DNA of 64,000 bases from assembly GCF_000364605.1 (NCBI RefSeq), contig NZ_KB822587.1:44614-108613 (forward strand), read 5' to 3'. The notes beneath the pieces were generated by a model, which saw nothing but the letters and a program-made list of their open reading frames with translations, ran no database searches and was not told where the DNA came from. This document shows, one piece after another, positions 43,275-51,794 of the stretch. Position numbers and translations under genes: made by a program. The stretch is from Nocardioides sp. Iso805N (GTDB taxonomy: Bacteria; Actinomycetota; Actinomycetes; Propionibacteriales; Nocardioidaceae). Numbering within the stretch: the stretch's first letter is position 1; every line of letters starts with the position of its first letter.

Positions 43275-44769
43275 AGACAGCGACCTCGGAGCTGAGTGCG
43301 GTCTTGATCTGCTCGAGCAGGTCGACGCGCGAAACCTTGTGTGACGGCGTTCGCGGGAGCTCGTCCACGATCACGACGTGCAACGGCACCTCGTAGGGCA
43401 GGAGCAGCTCCCGGCAGTGGTCCCGCAGCTCCTGGGGAGACGGTGCCACGGCGCCCGGCTCGAGCTCGACGCCCGCCACCGGAACCGCGCCGAGTCGCTC
43501 GTCGGCCCACGGCGCGACGGCGGCCTCGCGAACCGCAGGGTGACGCTCCAGGGCCAGCCGCACGGTCTCCGGATGCACCTTGAAGCCACCACGGATGATC
43601 GCGTCGTCGGCGCGACCGTGGATCCACAGGAAGCCGTCCTCGTCGAGCGCGGCGAGGTCGCTGGTGCGTTGCCACTCGTCGGCGCCCAACGGCGACTGCG
43701 CCGTGCGGACCTCGAGCAGTCCCTGCTCGCCGGCCGGAAGCGGATTCCCGTCCGGACCGGTGATGCGTAGCTCGACGCCAGGCACCGGCCGTCCGGCTGC
43801 GCCCTTCTTGGTCTCCCAGTACTTCTCGTGCAGCGGGAGGCTCCACAGGGCGATCGCCCCCGCGAACTCGGTCGCGCCGTAGGTCGGCAGCACCCGGATC
43901 CCGTAACGGTCGAGCATGCTGTCGATCAGCTCCGGCGGGCAGAAGGTCGTCCCGCTCGTTGCGACCTGGATGCTGGACAGCTTCTCCGCGGGCACCTCGG
44001 CCTGGAGGATCGTCCGGAGGGCGGCGGGCACCAGGCCCGTCGCACGCGGCCGGTGCCGCTCGACGGCCTCCAACCACGACTCGAGCTCGAAGCGCGGAAG
44101 CAGGCAGATCTTGCGGCCGGCGTAGATGGGCGACAGCGCGCCCCAGAAGCCGCCGATGTGGACGATGGGGGTCACCACGAGTGTCGTGCCGCTGCGGAAG
44201 AGGCCGTCGGACGGCGGGTTCGGAACACTCGTGGCGAGCGCCGTCGCGAACTGTCGCTCGCGGAGCAGCACGCGCTTCGGCGGACCGGTCGTGCCAGAGG
44301 TCAACATCTCCACGGCGATCCCAGGAGCCAGGTCCTCCGGTGTCGGAACGACCGGCTCGATCGGCCCCGAGGCGCTGACCCGGTCGGCCAGCAGGCTCAG
44401 CACGAGGGCTTCGCCGGCCGCTTCCCGGACGCCTTCGCCGGCCAGCTGCTGCGGACGCCCCACGACGGCCGGGACGGCGGCCCGGGCGATGTCGGCGGCG
44501 AGGCGCGCAGGCGGCTGAAGGCCGCTGAAGGTGACGACCGTACGCCCCGAGGCGAGGATCTCGAGCAGGGCAGCCACGTGCTCGGGCCGGTTCTCCAGGA
44601 TGAGGCCGACACGCGCGGCCTCGCCCAAGCCGCGCTCGTTCAAGGCGTTGTCGAGTGATCTGGCCACCGACTGGACCGTGCCCCAGCTGGTCCACTGGCC
44701 CTCGAAGTCGATGGCTTCACGATCAGCAGGCGCTTGAGCGAGAAGATCACGGAACCGTTCGCGGAACAT
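43273..44769 (-). CDS. Acyl-CoA ligase-like protein with altered ATP loop
   Basis: A 498-aa class I adenylate-forming enzyme. The ATP loop reads TSGTTGPPKRV, with Arg for the usual Gly after Lys. YGATEFAGA, GRADDAIIRGGFKVHPE and the C-terminal Lys in PRTPSHKVSRVD are present. Activity as an acid-CoA ligase is likely but substrate is unknown. The ATG shares one base with the crotonase stop (TGATG). Confidence 0.85.
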   Translation of the reverse strand: MFRERFRDLLAQAPADREAIDFEGQWTSWGTVQSVARSLDNALNERGLGEAARVGLILENRPEHVAALLEILASGRTVVTFSGLQPPARLAADIARAAVPAVVGRPQQLAGEGVREAAGEALVLSLLADRVSASGPIEPVVPTPEDLAPGIAVEMLTSGTTGPPKRVLLRERQFATALATSVPNPPSDGLFRSGTTLVVTPIVHIGGFWGALSPIYAGRKICLLPRFELESWLEAVERHRPRATGLVPAALRTILQAEVPAEKLSSIQVATSGTTFCPPELIDSMLDRYGIRVLPTYGATEFAGAIALWSLPLHEKYWETKKGAAGRPVPGVELRITGPDGNPLPAGEQGLLEVRTAQSPLGADEWQRTSDLAALDEDGFLWIHGRADDAIIRGGFKVHPETVRLALERHPAVREAAVAPWADERLGAVPVAGVELEPGAVAPSPQELRDHCRELLLPYEVPLHVVIVDELPRTPSHKVSRVDLLEQIKTALSSEVAV

Positions 44770-45539
44770 CAACGACCCTTCCAGACCGGGGAGCGCTTCT
44801 CCGCGAACGCGGTCGCGCCTTCGCGCGCATCCTCCGAGGTGAACACCGGCGCCATCAGCTCCGACTGCCGCTTCCAGCTCTCCTCGAACGTCCAGTCGGA
44901 CGCCGAGCGCGCGATCTGCTTGGTCACCGCGACGGCGAGGGGTCCGTTGGCGGCGATGGACTTGGCCAGCGCCACGGCCTCCTCGAGGGCGCCGCCCTCG
45001 GGCGTGAGCCGGTTGACCAGTCCGAGGTCGTAAGCGCGCTGGGCACTGATCGGGTCTCCGGTGAGCAACAGCTCGAGGGCGATCGGCAGCGGGATCCGCT
45101 GCGGAAGCAGCATCGCGGCTCCAGCTCCCGCCACGAGTGCACGCTTCGTCTCCGGGACGCCGAAGCGAGCGGTCTCGGCGGCGACCACCATGTCGCACGC
45201 GAGCAGGATCTCGAACCCACCGGCGAGGGCCCAGCCCTCCACCGCGGCGATGAGCGGCTTGCGCGGCGGCGTCATGGTGATGCCGGCCAAGCCGCGGCCC
45301 TCGATGCTGGGGCTCTCTCCTCGCAGGAAGCCCTTCAGGTCCATGCCCGAGCAGAAGCTGCCGCCCGCGCCGGTCAGCACGGCGGCCCACAGCTCCTCGG
45401 AGCCGTCCAGCTCGTCGACCGCAGCGGCAACGCCCTCGGCGACCGCCTGGGTCACGGCATTCTTGGCGTGCGGTCGGTTGATGGTGATGATCAGAACGCC
45501 GTCGCGACGCTCGGTGAGCACCTCAGGTGCCTCAGTCAT
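44769..45539 (-). CDS. Enoyl-CoA hydratase
   Basis: A 256-aa crotonase that keeps both catalytic glutamates: Glu144 equivalent in GGFEILLACDM and Glu164 equivalent in FGVPETKRALVAG, plus the FCSGMDLKGF oxyanion hole. It should hydrate a trans-2-enoyl-CoA to a 3-hydroxyacyl-CoA. It lies between the racemase and a ligase in one operon. Only two of eight crotonases here keep both Glu. Confidence 0.9.
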   Translation of the reverse strand: MTEAPEVLTERRDGVLIITINRPHAKNAVTQAVAEGVAAAVDELDGSEELWAAVLTGAGGSFCSGMDLKGFLRGESPSIEGRGLAGITMTPPRKPLIAAVEGWALAGGFEILLACDMVVAAETARFGVPETKRALVAGAGAAMLLPQRIPLPIALELLLTGDPISAQRAYDLGLVNRLTPEGGALEEAVALAKSIAANGPLAVAVTKQIARSASDWTFEESWKRQSELMAPVFTSEDAREGATAFAEKRSPVWKGR

Positions 45540-45562
45540 GACGCTTCCTCTCTTGGTGGTCT

Positions 45563-46711
45563 TCAGGCCTGCCGGACGAAGCCGGCTTGGATGAGGTCAT
45601 CGATCTCGTGCTCCGCGTAGCCGGCCGCGGCCAGGACCGAGCGGGTGTCCTCACCCGCGCTGCGCACCGAGCTGGGCTCGTCGGCAGGCGTACGCGAGAA
45701 GACAGGTGCCACCCGGGGCTCCGGGCCCGCGTCCAGGGTGGCGAACACGCCCCGGGCAGCCATGTGCGGGTGGAGGGGCGCCTCGGCGAGGCTGAGCACC
45801 GGCGCCACACAGGCGTCGGTCTGCTCGAAGACCGCAGCCCACTCGTCGCGGGTCCGCTCCGTGAAGCGGCCCGCGATCGCAGCGCGCATCTCGGGCCATC
45901 GCGCCGTGTCGTCCTGGTCGAACTCCAGCTCCAGGCCCTTCATCAGCTCGGCGAAGAACTGCGGCTCGATCGCGCCGACGGCGACGTGCTTGCCATCGGC
46001 ACACGCATAGGTGTCGTAGTAGGGGGTCCCGCCGTCGAGCAGGTTGCTCTCACGCGCGTCGATCCAGCCGTCGCGGTTGAACATGCCGTAGACCATCGTC
46101 ATCAAGGAGGCGGCGCCGTCGACCATGGCCGCGTCGACCACCTGGCCGCGGCCGCTCGTCTGACGCTCCTGGAGTGCGGCGAGGACGCCGAGCAGCAGGA
46201 ACATCGAGCCGCCGCCGAAGTCCGCCACCAGGTTCACCGCGTTGCGCGGCTTGTCCACGGAGCCGGTCGCATGCAGCGCACCGGTGATGGCGGCATAGGT
46301 GATGTCATGGCCGGCGGTCTGCGCGAGCGGACCGCTCTGGCCCCATCCGGTCATCCGCGCATAGACGAGCCGCTCGTTGATCGCGTGGCAGTCGGCGGGG
46401 CCGATTCCCAGTCGCTCGGTGACGCCGGGACGCAGGCCCTCGATCAGCACGTCGGCGTCTCGGACCAGTCTCAGCACGACGTCGCGTCCCTGCGCCGACT
46501 TCAGGTCGACGGCGATGTTGGACCTGCTGCGCGCCAGGCCGATGCTCGCCGCCACGGCGGCTCCGACCGCACCCGGGCGATCGACGCGCACGACGTCGGC
46601 ACCGAGCTCGGCCAGAAGCAGGCACGCGTACGGCGCCGGCCCGATGCCGGCGAGCTCGACGACGCGAAGACCCGCAAGAGGCCCGCCCCTGCTCTCCGTC
46701 AACTTCCGCAT
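45563..46711 (-). CDS. Alpha-methylacyl-CoA racemase
   Basis: A 382-aa family III CoA-transferase relative with all racemase hallmarks: VVELAGIGPAPYACLLLAEL, His/Asp in AGHDITYAAITG, Asp in LVADFGGGSMFLLLG and Glu in VGAIEPQFFAEL. It interconverts (2R)- and (2S)-2-methylacyl-CoA, needed because acyl-CoA dehydrogenases accept only the S form. This is the clearest pointer to a methyl-branched substrate such as a sterol side chain or isoprenoid acid. A strong operator copy is 20 bases upstream of the ATG. Confidence 0.92.
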   Translation of the reverse strand: MRKLTESRGGPLAGLRVVELAGIGPAPYACLLLAELGADVVRVDRPGAVGAAVAASIGLARSRSNIAVDLKSAQGRDVVLRLVRDADVLIEGLRPGVTERLGIGPADCHAINERLVYARMTGWGQSGPLAQTAGHDITYAAITGALHATGSVDKPRNAVNLVADFGGGSMFLLLGVLAALQERQTSGRGQVVDAAMVDGAASLMTMVYGMFNRDGWIDARESNLLDGGTPYYDTYACADGKHVAVGAIEPQFFAELMKGLELEFDQDDTARWPEMRAAIAGRFTERTRDEWAAVFEQTDACVAPVLSLAEAPLHPHMAARGVFATLDAGPEPRVAPVFSRTPADEPSSVRSAGEDTRSVLAAAGYAEHEIDDLIQAGFVRQA

Positions 46712-46730
46712 GCTGCCATCCTAACGCATT

Positions 46731-46747
46731 GGTTAACTGATTGCACT
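46731..46747 (+). promoter_or_regulatory. Putative shared operator, site 8
   Basis: GGTTAACTGATTGCACT, followed by ATTCAATC. It ends 20 bases before the racemase ATG; on the minus strand TAGGAT lies just before the start, so the transcript may be leaderless. Confidence 0.65.
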
Positions 46748-46784
46748 ATTCAATCTCGATGTCGGAATGACATCTGATACGGCG

Positions 46785-46813
46785 CGAGGGGAACCAGACC
46801 CTGGCTCCCCTCG
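46785..46813. terminator. Probable terminator, 13-bp stem with one mismatch
   Basis: CGAGGGGAACCAG and CTGGCTCCCCTCG pair at 12 of 13 positions around loop ACC. It lies 20 bases past the F420 reductase stop on the minus strand. Confidence 0.6.
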
Positions 46814-46832
46814 GCGACGCGTTCCGACGTCC

Positions 46833-47540
46833 TCAGATGTCGGTGACCCGGATCCCGGCATGGCTCTTGTAGCGACGGTTCATGCTGATCAGGTTCGCGG
46901 TGAAGGCCTCGACCTGATGGGCGTTGAACTGCTTGCCCGCATAGACGCCCCGCACTCCCGGAATCATCCCGGCCAGGTCCTGGACCATGTCGGTGGCAGC
47001 ACGCACGTTGCCGACCACCAGGACGTCCGTCTCCACCGACGGATGCTGCGGGTCGTTGAGCAGGACGGCACTGATCGTGTTGAACGCGCCGACCACCACC
47101 GCATCAGGAAGGAGCATCTGCGCCTGCTCGACAGCCGAACCCTCGCTCACCAGGATCGGCGAGCAGCCGTGCTTCCCGAACGACAGGGGGTTGACGCAGT
47201 CGACGACGACCTTGCCGCCCACCACGTGCGCGATCTCCTTGACCAGCGTCTCGTGACCGTCCCACGGCACGACGAGCAGCACGACGTCTGCTTCGGCGGC
47301 GGCGGAGACGTTGTCGAGGCCCACCAGCGGCCGACCGGTCTCGGCGGCGAGCTCGTCGGCCATCTCCTGCGCGCGGCCACCGTCTCGGCTCCCCAGCAGC
47401 ACGTCGAGACCCGCCAGCGCGAAGCGGCGCGCCAGACCCCGTCCCTGCGGCCCGGTGCCACCGAGAACCGCGATGCGTCGGCCCTCGAGCGAGGACGGAA
47501 CCGCCAGCGCCGGCTCGTCGTCGAAGATCGTCATGTTCAT
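46833..47540 (-). CDS. F420:NADPH oxidoreductase-like protein
   Basis: A 235-aa Rossmann protein of the NpdG/Fno type. The dinucleotide loop is IAVLGGTGPQGRGLARRFA, followed by DVLLGSRDGGRAQ (NADP phosphate-binding SRD), and later VVDCVNPLSFG and FNTISAVLL. It would move hydride between NADPH and F420, supplying reduced F420 to the coupled oxidoreductase, whose stop it overlaps by four bases (ATGA). No other reductase for F420 is visible in the window. Confidence 0.87.
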   Translation of the reverse strand: MNMTIFDDEPALAVPSSLEGRRIAVLGGTGPQGRGLARRFALAGLDVLLGSRDGGRAQEMADELAAETGRPLVGLDNVSAAAEADVVLLVVPWDGHETLVKEIAHVVGGKVVVDCVNPLSFGKHGCSPILVSEGSAVEQAQMLLPDAVVVGAFNTISAVLLNDPQHPSVETDVLVVGNVRAATDMVQDLAGMIPGVRGVYAGKQFNAHQVEAFTANLISMNRRYKSHAGIRVTDI

Positions 47541-48589
47541 CCGGCGTACTCCTTCAGTAGGGCGATGTCCTTGACACGTCCCTCGTGCGTCGAGGCGACG
47601 CAGGAGGCGTTGATGGTGGTCAGGCCGGACTCGGCGAAGGCGGCGACACGCTCGGCGACATGCCCCGGGGCGCCGATCAAGGCGACACCGTGGACCAGCT
47701 CGGCCGGCACGGCTGCCGCAGCCTCCTCCTTCCGGCCATCGAGGTAGAGGTCCTGGACGAGACGCGCCTCGTCGACGAAGCCGTAGCGACCGGCGAGCTC
47801 GTTGTAGAAGTTCTTGCCCCGAGCCCCCATGCCTCCGACATAGAGCGCCAGGTGTCGGCGCACCTCCCACTCGCCGCGCTCGAGCTCGTCGCGGTCCTCG
47901 GAGATGAGGACCTTCACGTCGGCCGAGATCTCGAGCGGCGCGAGCTCCGCAGAGCGACGGGCGACCCCCGCGGCAAGCGCGTCACCGAAGGCCGCCTTCG
48001 CCGCCTCGGGCAGGTAGAAGATCGGCTCCCACCCCTCGCAGACCTCGGCCGCCAGCTCGACGCTCTTGGGGCCCAGGGCAGCCAGGATGATCGGGATGCG
48101 GGCGCGGACCGGGTGGTTGATCAGCTTCAGCGGCTTGCCGAGTCCCCCGCCACCGTGCTCCTTGGTGAGCGGGAGGTGGTAGACATCGCCGTGATGCTCC
48201 ACCGGCTCGCGACGCCACACCTGCCGGCAGATGTCGATCACCTCGCGAGTGCGCGTCAGCGGCCTGTCGTACCTCAGCCCGTGGAAGCCCTCGACGACCT
48301 GCGGACCGGAGGCACCGATCCCCAGGACGAATCGACCGTCGGAGACGTAGTCGAGCCCGGCCGCGGTCATCGCCAGGAGCGTCGGCGTTCGCGAGTAGAT
48401 GTTCAGAATGCTGGAGGCGATCTCCACCCGATCGGTCATCGCGGCGATGAAGCCGAGCTGACTGACCGAGTCGAACGAGTACGCCTCCGGCAGGAGGACC
48501 CTGTCGAGACCGACCGACTCGAACTCTCGGAGGTGGTTGACAGTCTCCCGGAAGCCGCCCGCGTAGTTGAGCGGCATGCCAATCTTCAT
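47537..48589 (-). CDS. LLM-class F420-dependent oxidoreductase
   Basis: A 350-aa luciferase-like protein (KIGMPLNYAGGF, VGLDRVLLPEAYSFDSVSQLG, DYVSDGRFVLGIGASGPQVVEGFHG, PIILAALGPKSVELAAEVCEGW). The gene is coupled to the F420 reductase, strongly supporting F420 use. Start at 48589 was chosen because eight more residues upstream fall in the operator. No Shine-Dalgarno is visible and the inverted repeat begins three bases before the ATG, so the mRNA may be leaderless. Confidence 0.88.
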   Translation of the reverse strand: MKIGMPLNYAGGFRETVNHLREFESVGLDRVLLPEAYSFDSVSQLGFIAAMTDRVEIASSILNIYSRTPTLLAMTAAGLDYVSDGRFVLGIGASGPQVVEGFHGLRYDRPLTRTREVIDICRQVWRREPVEHHGDVYHLPLTKEHGGGGLGKPLKLINHPVRARIPIILAALGPKSVELAAEVCEGWEPIFYLPEAAKAAFGDALAAGVARRSAELAPLEISADVKVLISEDRDELERGEWEVRRHLALYVGGMGARGKNFYNELAGRYGFVDEARLVQDLYLDGRKEEAAAAVPAELVHGVALIGAPGHVAERVAAFAESGLTTINASCVASTHEGRVKDIALLKEYAG

Positions 48590-48592
48590 GCG

Positions 48593-48628
48593 GCATAGAC
48601 TAAATGAGTTCAATGATTCAGTCTATGC
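48593..48628. promoter_or_regulatory. Inverted-repeat operator between oxidoreductase and GntR
   Basis: GCATAGACT at 48593-48601 and AGTCTATGC at 48620-48628 are exact reverse complements. The next bases (AAATGA and TGATTC) also pair in part, giving 13 of 15 per arm. The centre contains site 9 of the shared motif, AGTTCAATGATTCAGTC (48607-48623). It lies next to both divergent starts and is the most symmetrical such element in the window. Confidence 0.7.
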
Positions 48629-48726
48629 TTGGATCACCGTGGCGCACATCACAGATCCGGCCTCCGGAGACCATGCAGCGGCGCGCCGCAAACGGCCGTC
48701 AAAGTAAACGGAATAGGATGACTTCT

Positions 48727-49536
48727 ATGACTAATGCGGCAAGCCACGACACGGCACCTCGGGTCGGCATGGCGATGCGAGCACCGAAGACAGCCGAGCT
48801 GATCGCCTCCCACCTGCGCCGGCAGATCGTCAAGGGCGAGCTGAAGCCCGGTGAGACGTTGCCCGCCGAGGCCAACCTGATGCAGCAGTTCGCTGTCTCT
48901 CGGCCGACCCTGCGCGAAGCCTTCCGCATCCTCGAGGCGGAGTCGCTGATCGGCGTACGTCGCGGATCGCGGGGTGGAGCCCAGGTGCTCGCGCCCGACC
49001 CGCGCGTCGCGGCCCGCCATGTCGGTCTGCTGCTGCAGCTCCAGGGCACCACGGTCCAAGACGTCTACGAGGCGCGCAAGGCCACCGAGCCCATCTGCGC
49101 CGCCATGTTCGCAGAGCGCAGCAGCCCCGAGGACGTCCAGGACCTCCGCGAGGCCATCGCAGACCTCAAGACGACGATCGACGCGGGCTTCGACAAGGTT
49201 CCCAACCCGGCGGACTGGGCTCGTGCGACCTACCGGATCCACGAGCTGGTGCTCCAGCGTTGCGGCAACAAGACGCTGGCCGTGCAGGGGGCCGTGCTGG
49301 TCGACATCGTCGACACCCACATGGCGCGCGCCATCGGTGTCGGCATGCTCGACGACGCGACGGCGCCCGACCGCTACCAGAAGGCGCTCCGGTCCTACAG
49401 CAAGCTGCTGCGTCTCGTCGAGACCCACGACAGCGAGGGCGCCGAGAAGCACTGGCGACGTCACATGGAGGTCGCCGAGAGCTTCATCCTCCCGCCCGGC
49501 GAGAAGAACATGCCGGTCGTCGACCTCTTCGGCTGA
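48727..49536 (+). CDS. GntR-family regulator with FCD (FadR-type) domain
   Basis: A 269-aa regulator. Residues about 20-85 form a GntR winged helix (IASHLRRQIVKGELKPGETLPAE, then FAVSRPTLREAFRILEAESL and the wing GVRRGSRGGAQV). The C-terminal all-helical FCD domain (VYEARKATEPICAAMFAERSS ... HMEVAESF) binds an effector, usually a carboxylate or acyl-CoA. AGGA lies eight bases before ATG 48727; ATG 48718 is possible. It faces the symmetrical operator at 48593, suggesting autoregulation. It is one of two candidates for the regulon's master regulator. Confidence 0.9.
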   Translation: MTNAASHDTAPRVGMAMRAPKTAELIASHLRRQIVKGELKPGETLPAEANLMQQFAVSRPTLREAFRILEAESLIGVRRGSRGGAQVLAPDPRVAARHVGLLLQLQGTTVQDVYEARKATEPICAAMFAERSSPEDVQDLREAIADLKTTIDAGFDKVPNPADWARATYRIHELVLQRCGNKTLAVQGAVLVDIVDTHMARAIGVGMLDDATAPDRYQKALRSYSKLLRLVETHDSEGAEKHWRRHMEVAESFILPPGEKNMPVVDLFG

Positions 49537-49566
49537 TCCGGCTGATCCGATTCGGCTGATCCGATA
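49531..49566. repeat. Three copies of GGCTGATCCG at a gene end
   Basis: GGCTGATCC(G) occurs three times from 49531, 49540 and 49554; the first includes the GntR stop codon. It probably arose by slippage. Confidence 0.6.
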
Positions 49567-49606
49567 GGGGCTGCTCCCGAACGCGTTCGGGAGCAGCCCC
49601 TATCGG
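49561..49606. terminator. 46-bp perfect palindrome, bidirectional terminator
   Basis: The 23-base halves 49561-49583 and 49584-49606 are exact reverse complements with no spacer. It lies between the convergent GntR (+) and thiolase (-) genes. The RNA would fold with the central few bases as loop. Confidence 0.85.
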
Positions 49607-49615
49607 CCTGTGGTC

Positions 49616-50779
49616 TCAGACCTCGATGACGACGGCGCCACCCTGGCCGGCCGCTGCGCACATGCTGGCCACGCCGACGCCTCCCCCGCGCCGCCGCAGC
49701 TCGTGGACGAGCGTGGTGAGCATGCGAGCACCGGTCGCCGCGACCGGGTGACCCAGACTGCAACCGCTGCCGTGGATGTTGACGCGGTCCTCGTCGAGGT
49801 CGAGCATCCTGCAGGCCGCCACCGGCACCGGCGCGAAGGCCTCGTTGATCTCCCACAGATCGACATCCTCCGCCTTGATCCCGGCACGCTGGAGGGCGCG
49901 CGCGATGACCTCGACGCCTCCCATGCCGGTGCGGTGCGGAGCGACGCCGAGGGAGGCCCAGGCCCGGATCCGGCCCAACGCCGTCAAACCGCGCTCCTCG
50001 ACCAGGTCGCCGGAGGCGAGCATCAACGCGGCGGCGGCATCGTTGATCCCGCTCGAGTTTCCGGCGGTGATGCTGAAGCCGTCGATCTCGGGATGAAGCG
50101 GCCCCAGGGATGCGAGCTTCTCCGCCGTGGAACCGCGCCGCGGGTGCTCGTCGACGGTGAAGTCGAAGGTCTCTCCCCCGATGCTCGCCCTCACCGGGAC
50201 GATCTCGTCGTCGAAGATGCCGGCGTCGATGGCCGCGATCGCGCGCTGGTGCGAGCGCAGCGCCCACGCATCCATCTCCTCGCGGGAGATGCCGACCTCC
50301 TGAGCGGTGTTCCAGCCGACCGAGACCGTCACGTCGTCGCTGGCACCCTCGTAGTAGGGGAACGTCGGCTTCATGCCGATGCTCGGCTCATCCGAGCCCG
50401 GGACCCGCCAGTGCAGCTTCGGGGCCGTCGACGAGGACTGCGTGCCGCCGGCGATCACGGCGCGGTCCATGCCGGCGATGATCGACCCTGCGGCATTGCC
50501 CACCGCGGTCAGGCTGCTGGCGCAGTGCCGGTTGACGGCCTGCCCGGGCACCTGCACGAGCCCGGCGGCGACCGCGGCGTAGCGGGCGATGTCCCCGCCT
50601 CCGGCGAGCACCTCGCCCATGATCACGTCGTCGACGTCCTCGGGCCGTACGCCCGAACGCTCGAGCGCCGCCTTGACCACGACGGTCGCGAGCTCCTCGG
50701 CCGGCGTATCGCGCAGCGTGCCCTTGAATGCGGTCGCGATCGGCGTACGAACGGCGCTGACAATGAGTGCGTCAGGCAT
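49616..50779 (-). CDS. Thiolase
   Basis: A 387-aa thiolase with nucleophile C86 in NRHCASSLTAVG, His in GCSLGHPVAATGARM and second Cys in ASMCAAAGQGGAVVIEV. It would cleave a 3-oxoacyl-CoA or condense acyl-CoA. It differs clearly from the two paralogues at 7771 and 24454 around the nucleophile, suggesting another chain length or ring substrate. Upstream lies the alpha/beta hydrolase on the same strand. Confidence 0.92.
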   Translation of the reverse strand: MPDALIVSAVRTPIATAFKGTLRDTPAEELATVVVKAALERSGVRPEDVDDVIMGEVLAGGGDIARYAAVAAGLVQVPGQAVNRHCASSLTAVGNAAGSIIAGMDRAVIAGGTQSSSTAPKLHWRVPGSDEPSIGMKPTFPYYEGASDDVTVSVGWNTAQEVGISREEMDAWALRSHQRAIAAIDAGIFDDEIVPVRASIGGETFDFTVDEHPRRGSTAEKLASLGPLHPEIDGFSITAGNSSGINDAAAALMLASGDLVEERGLTALGRIRAWASLGVAPHRTGMGGVEVIARALQRAGIKAEDVDLWEINEAFAPVPVAACRMLDLDEDRVNIHGSGCSLGHPVAATGARMLTTLVHELRRRGGGVGVASMCAAAGQGGAVVIEV

Positions 50780-50819
50780 GGTGTTCTCCTCTATCTCTTC
50801 TCCGGACGACGCCGGATGG

Positions 50820-51680
50820 TCAGGAAGCGACGTGCGCTGAGCCAGCGTCAGCGAACATCTCCGTCGCCAGTCGGTCGATCAGGCCGGCGCAGAAGTCGGG
50901 GTCCTCGAGGACCAGGTGGTGGTGGAGACCGGGTGCGAGGTGCACTTCGGCTCCTCCCGGGACGTGAACCTCGTCGAGGAGCTCCTCGACGCCCTGCGCG
51001 ATCGGGCTCGCGGTGGCGCGCACGTAGCGCACCGGCACCTCGACGGCGCGGAGCGCATCGACGAAGGCGTGCTGAGCCAGGCCGGGGAGACCGCGCTGGT
51101 CGTGCTTCCACGTCCATCCGCCGCCGTGCTCTCGCACCGAGTAGTCGACGACCGGCCCCAGCAGGGCCGGCTCCAGCTCCTGTTCCGGCTTGAGCCGGAA
51201 CGCCGCCACCGCGTCGGCACGGGTGGCGAAACCGCGCGGGGCCCGGTCCGGCCGCCAGTCGAAGCGGGCGTCGTCCCCCGCGAACCGGACCGCACTGTCG
51301 AGGAGAACCACGCCCCGAACCAGATCGCGGCGCCGAGCAGCCGCGACCAGCGAGACACGTCCACCCATGCTGTGCCCGACGATGACGGGAGGCTCGCCGC
51401 CCACGTCATCGAGGACACCGATGACGTCACGCGGCCAGACAGGTGCGTCGTAGCCGTCGCGGTGATCACTGTCCCCATGTCCGCTCAGATCCAGCAGAAT
51501 GAGGCGGTATCGCGACGCCAGACGGTCACTGATCGCATGCCACCACAGGTGATGGGCCTGGTAACCGTGGACCAGCACGAGGGTCTGTGGGCCACTCCCG
51601 CGCACGTCGTAGCGGATCGTCGCGCCGTCCACCTCGACCGACCTGCGGAGTCGAGCCTCGCGAGCTTCTGCGTGCACCAT
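50820..51680 (-). CDS. Alpha/beta hydrolase
   Basis: A 286-aa alpha/beta hydrolase: LVLVHGYQAHHLWWH oxyanion segment, LDLSGHGDSDHRDGYD, nucleophile elbow VGHSMGGRVSL, late His in HLAPGLHHHLVL. A paralogue of the protein at 23579; both follow or precede a thiolase. Probably hydrolyses an ester, lactone or C-C bond of the substrate. Two operator-like copies lie in the gap shared with the divergent SDR. Confidence 0.85.
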   Translation of the reverse strand: MVHAEAREARLRRSVEVDGATIRYDVRGSGPQTLVLVHGYQAHHLWWHAISDRLASRYRLILLDLSGHGDSDHRDGYDAPVWPRDVIGVLDDVGGEPPVIVGHSMGGRVSLVAAARRRDLVRGVVLLDSAVRFAGDDARFDWRPDRAPRGFATRADAVAAFRLKPEQELEPALLGPVVDYSVREHGGGWTWKHDQRGLPGLAQHAFVDALRAVEVPVRYVRATASPIAQGVEELLDEVHVPGGAEVHLAPGLHHHLVLEDPDFCAGLIDRLATEMFADAGSAHVAS

Positions 51681-51687
51681 GCAAAAC

Positions 51688-51704
51688 AGATTACTGATTC
51701 ATCT
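51688..51704 (+). promoter_or_regulatory. Putative shared operator, site 12a
   Basis: AGATTACTGATTCATCT keeps the ACTGATT core and lies eight bases before the hydrolase start on the minus strand. Confidence 0.4.
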
Positions 51705-51731
51705 CTATCTTGTCGCCCTCGCCGACGAATC

Positions 51732-51762
51732 AGTTCATTCATTGTGCGCTTTCTGCTACCGT
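51732..51762 (+). promoter_or_regulatory. Operator site 12b with overlapping promoter
   Basis: AGTTCATTCATTGTGCG (51732-51748) overlaps a possible -35 TTCATT (51734-51739). A 17-base spacer leads to TACCGT (51757-51762), preceded by TGC. The same layout occurs at 62293-62321. Confidence 0.5.
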
Positions 51763-51794
51763 GACCTCGAACACCGGACGAGAAGGGATCACCC

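Noticed and set aside
48604..48726. N-terminal extension of the GntR protein
   Set aside because: It lies in the operator region, lacks family similarity and has no ribosome site; ATG 48727 or 48718 fits better.
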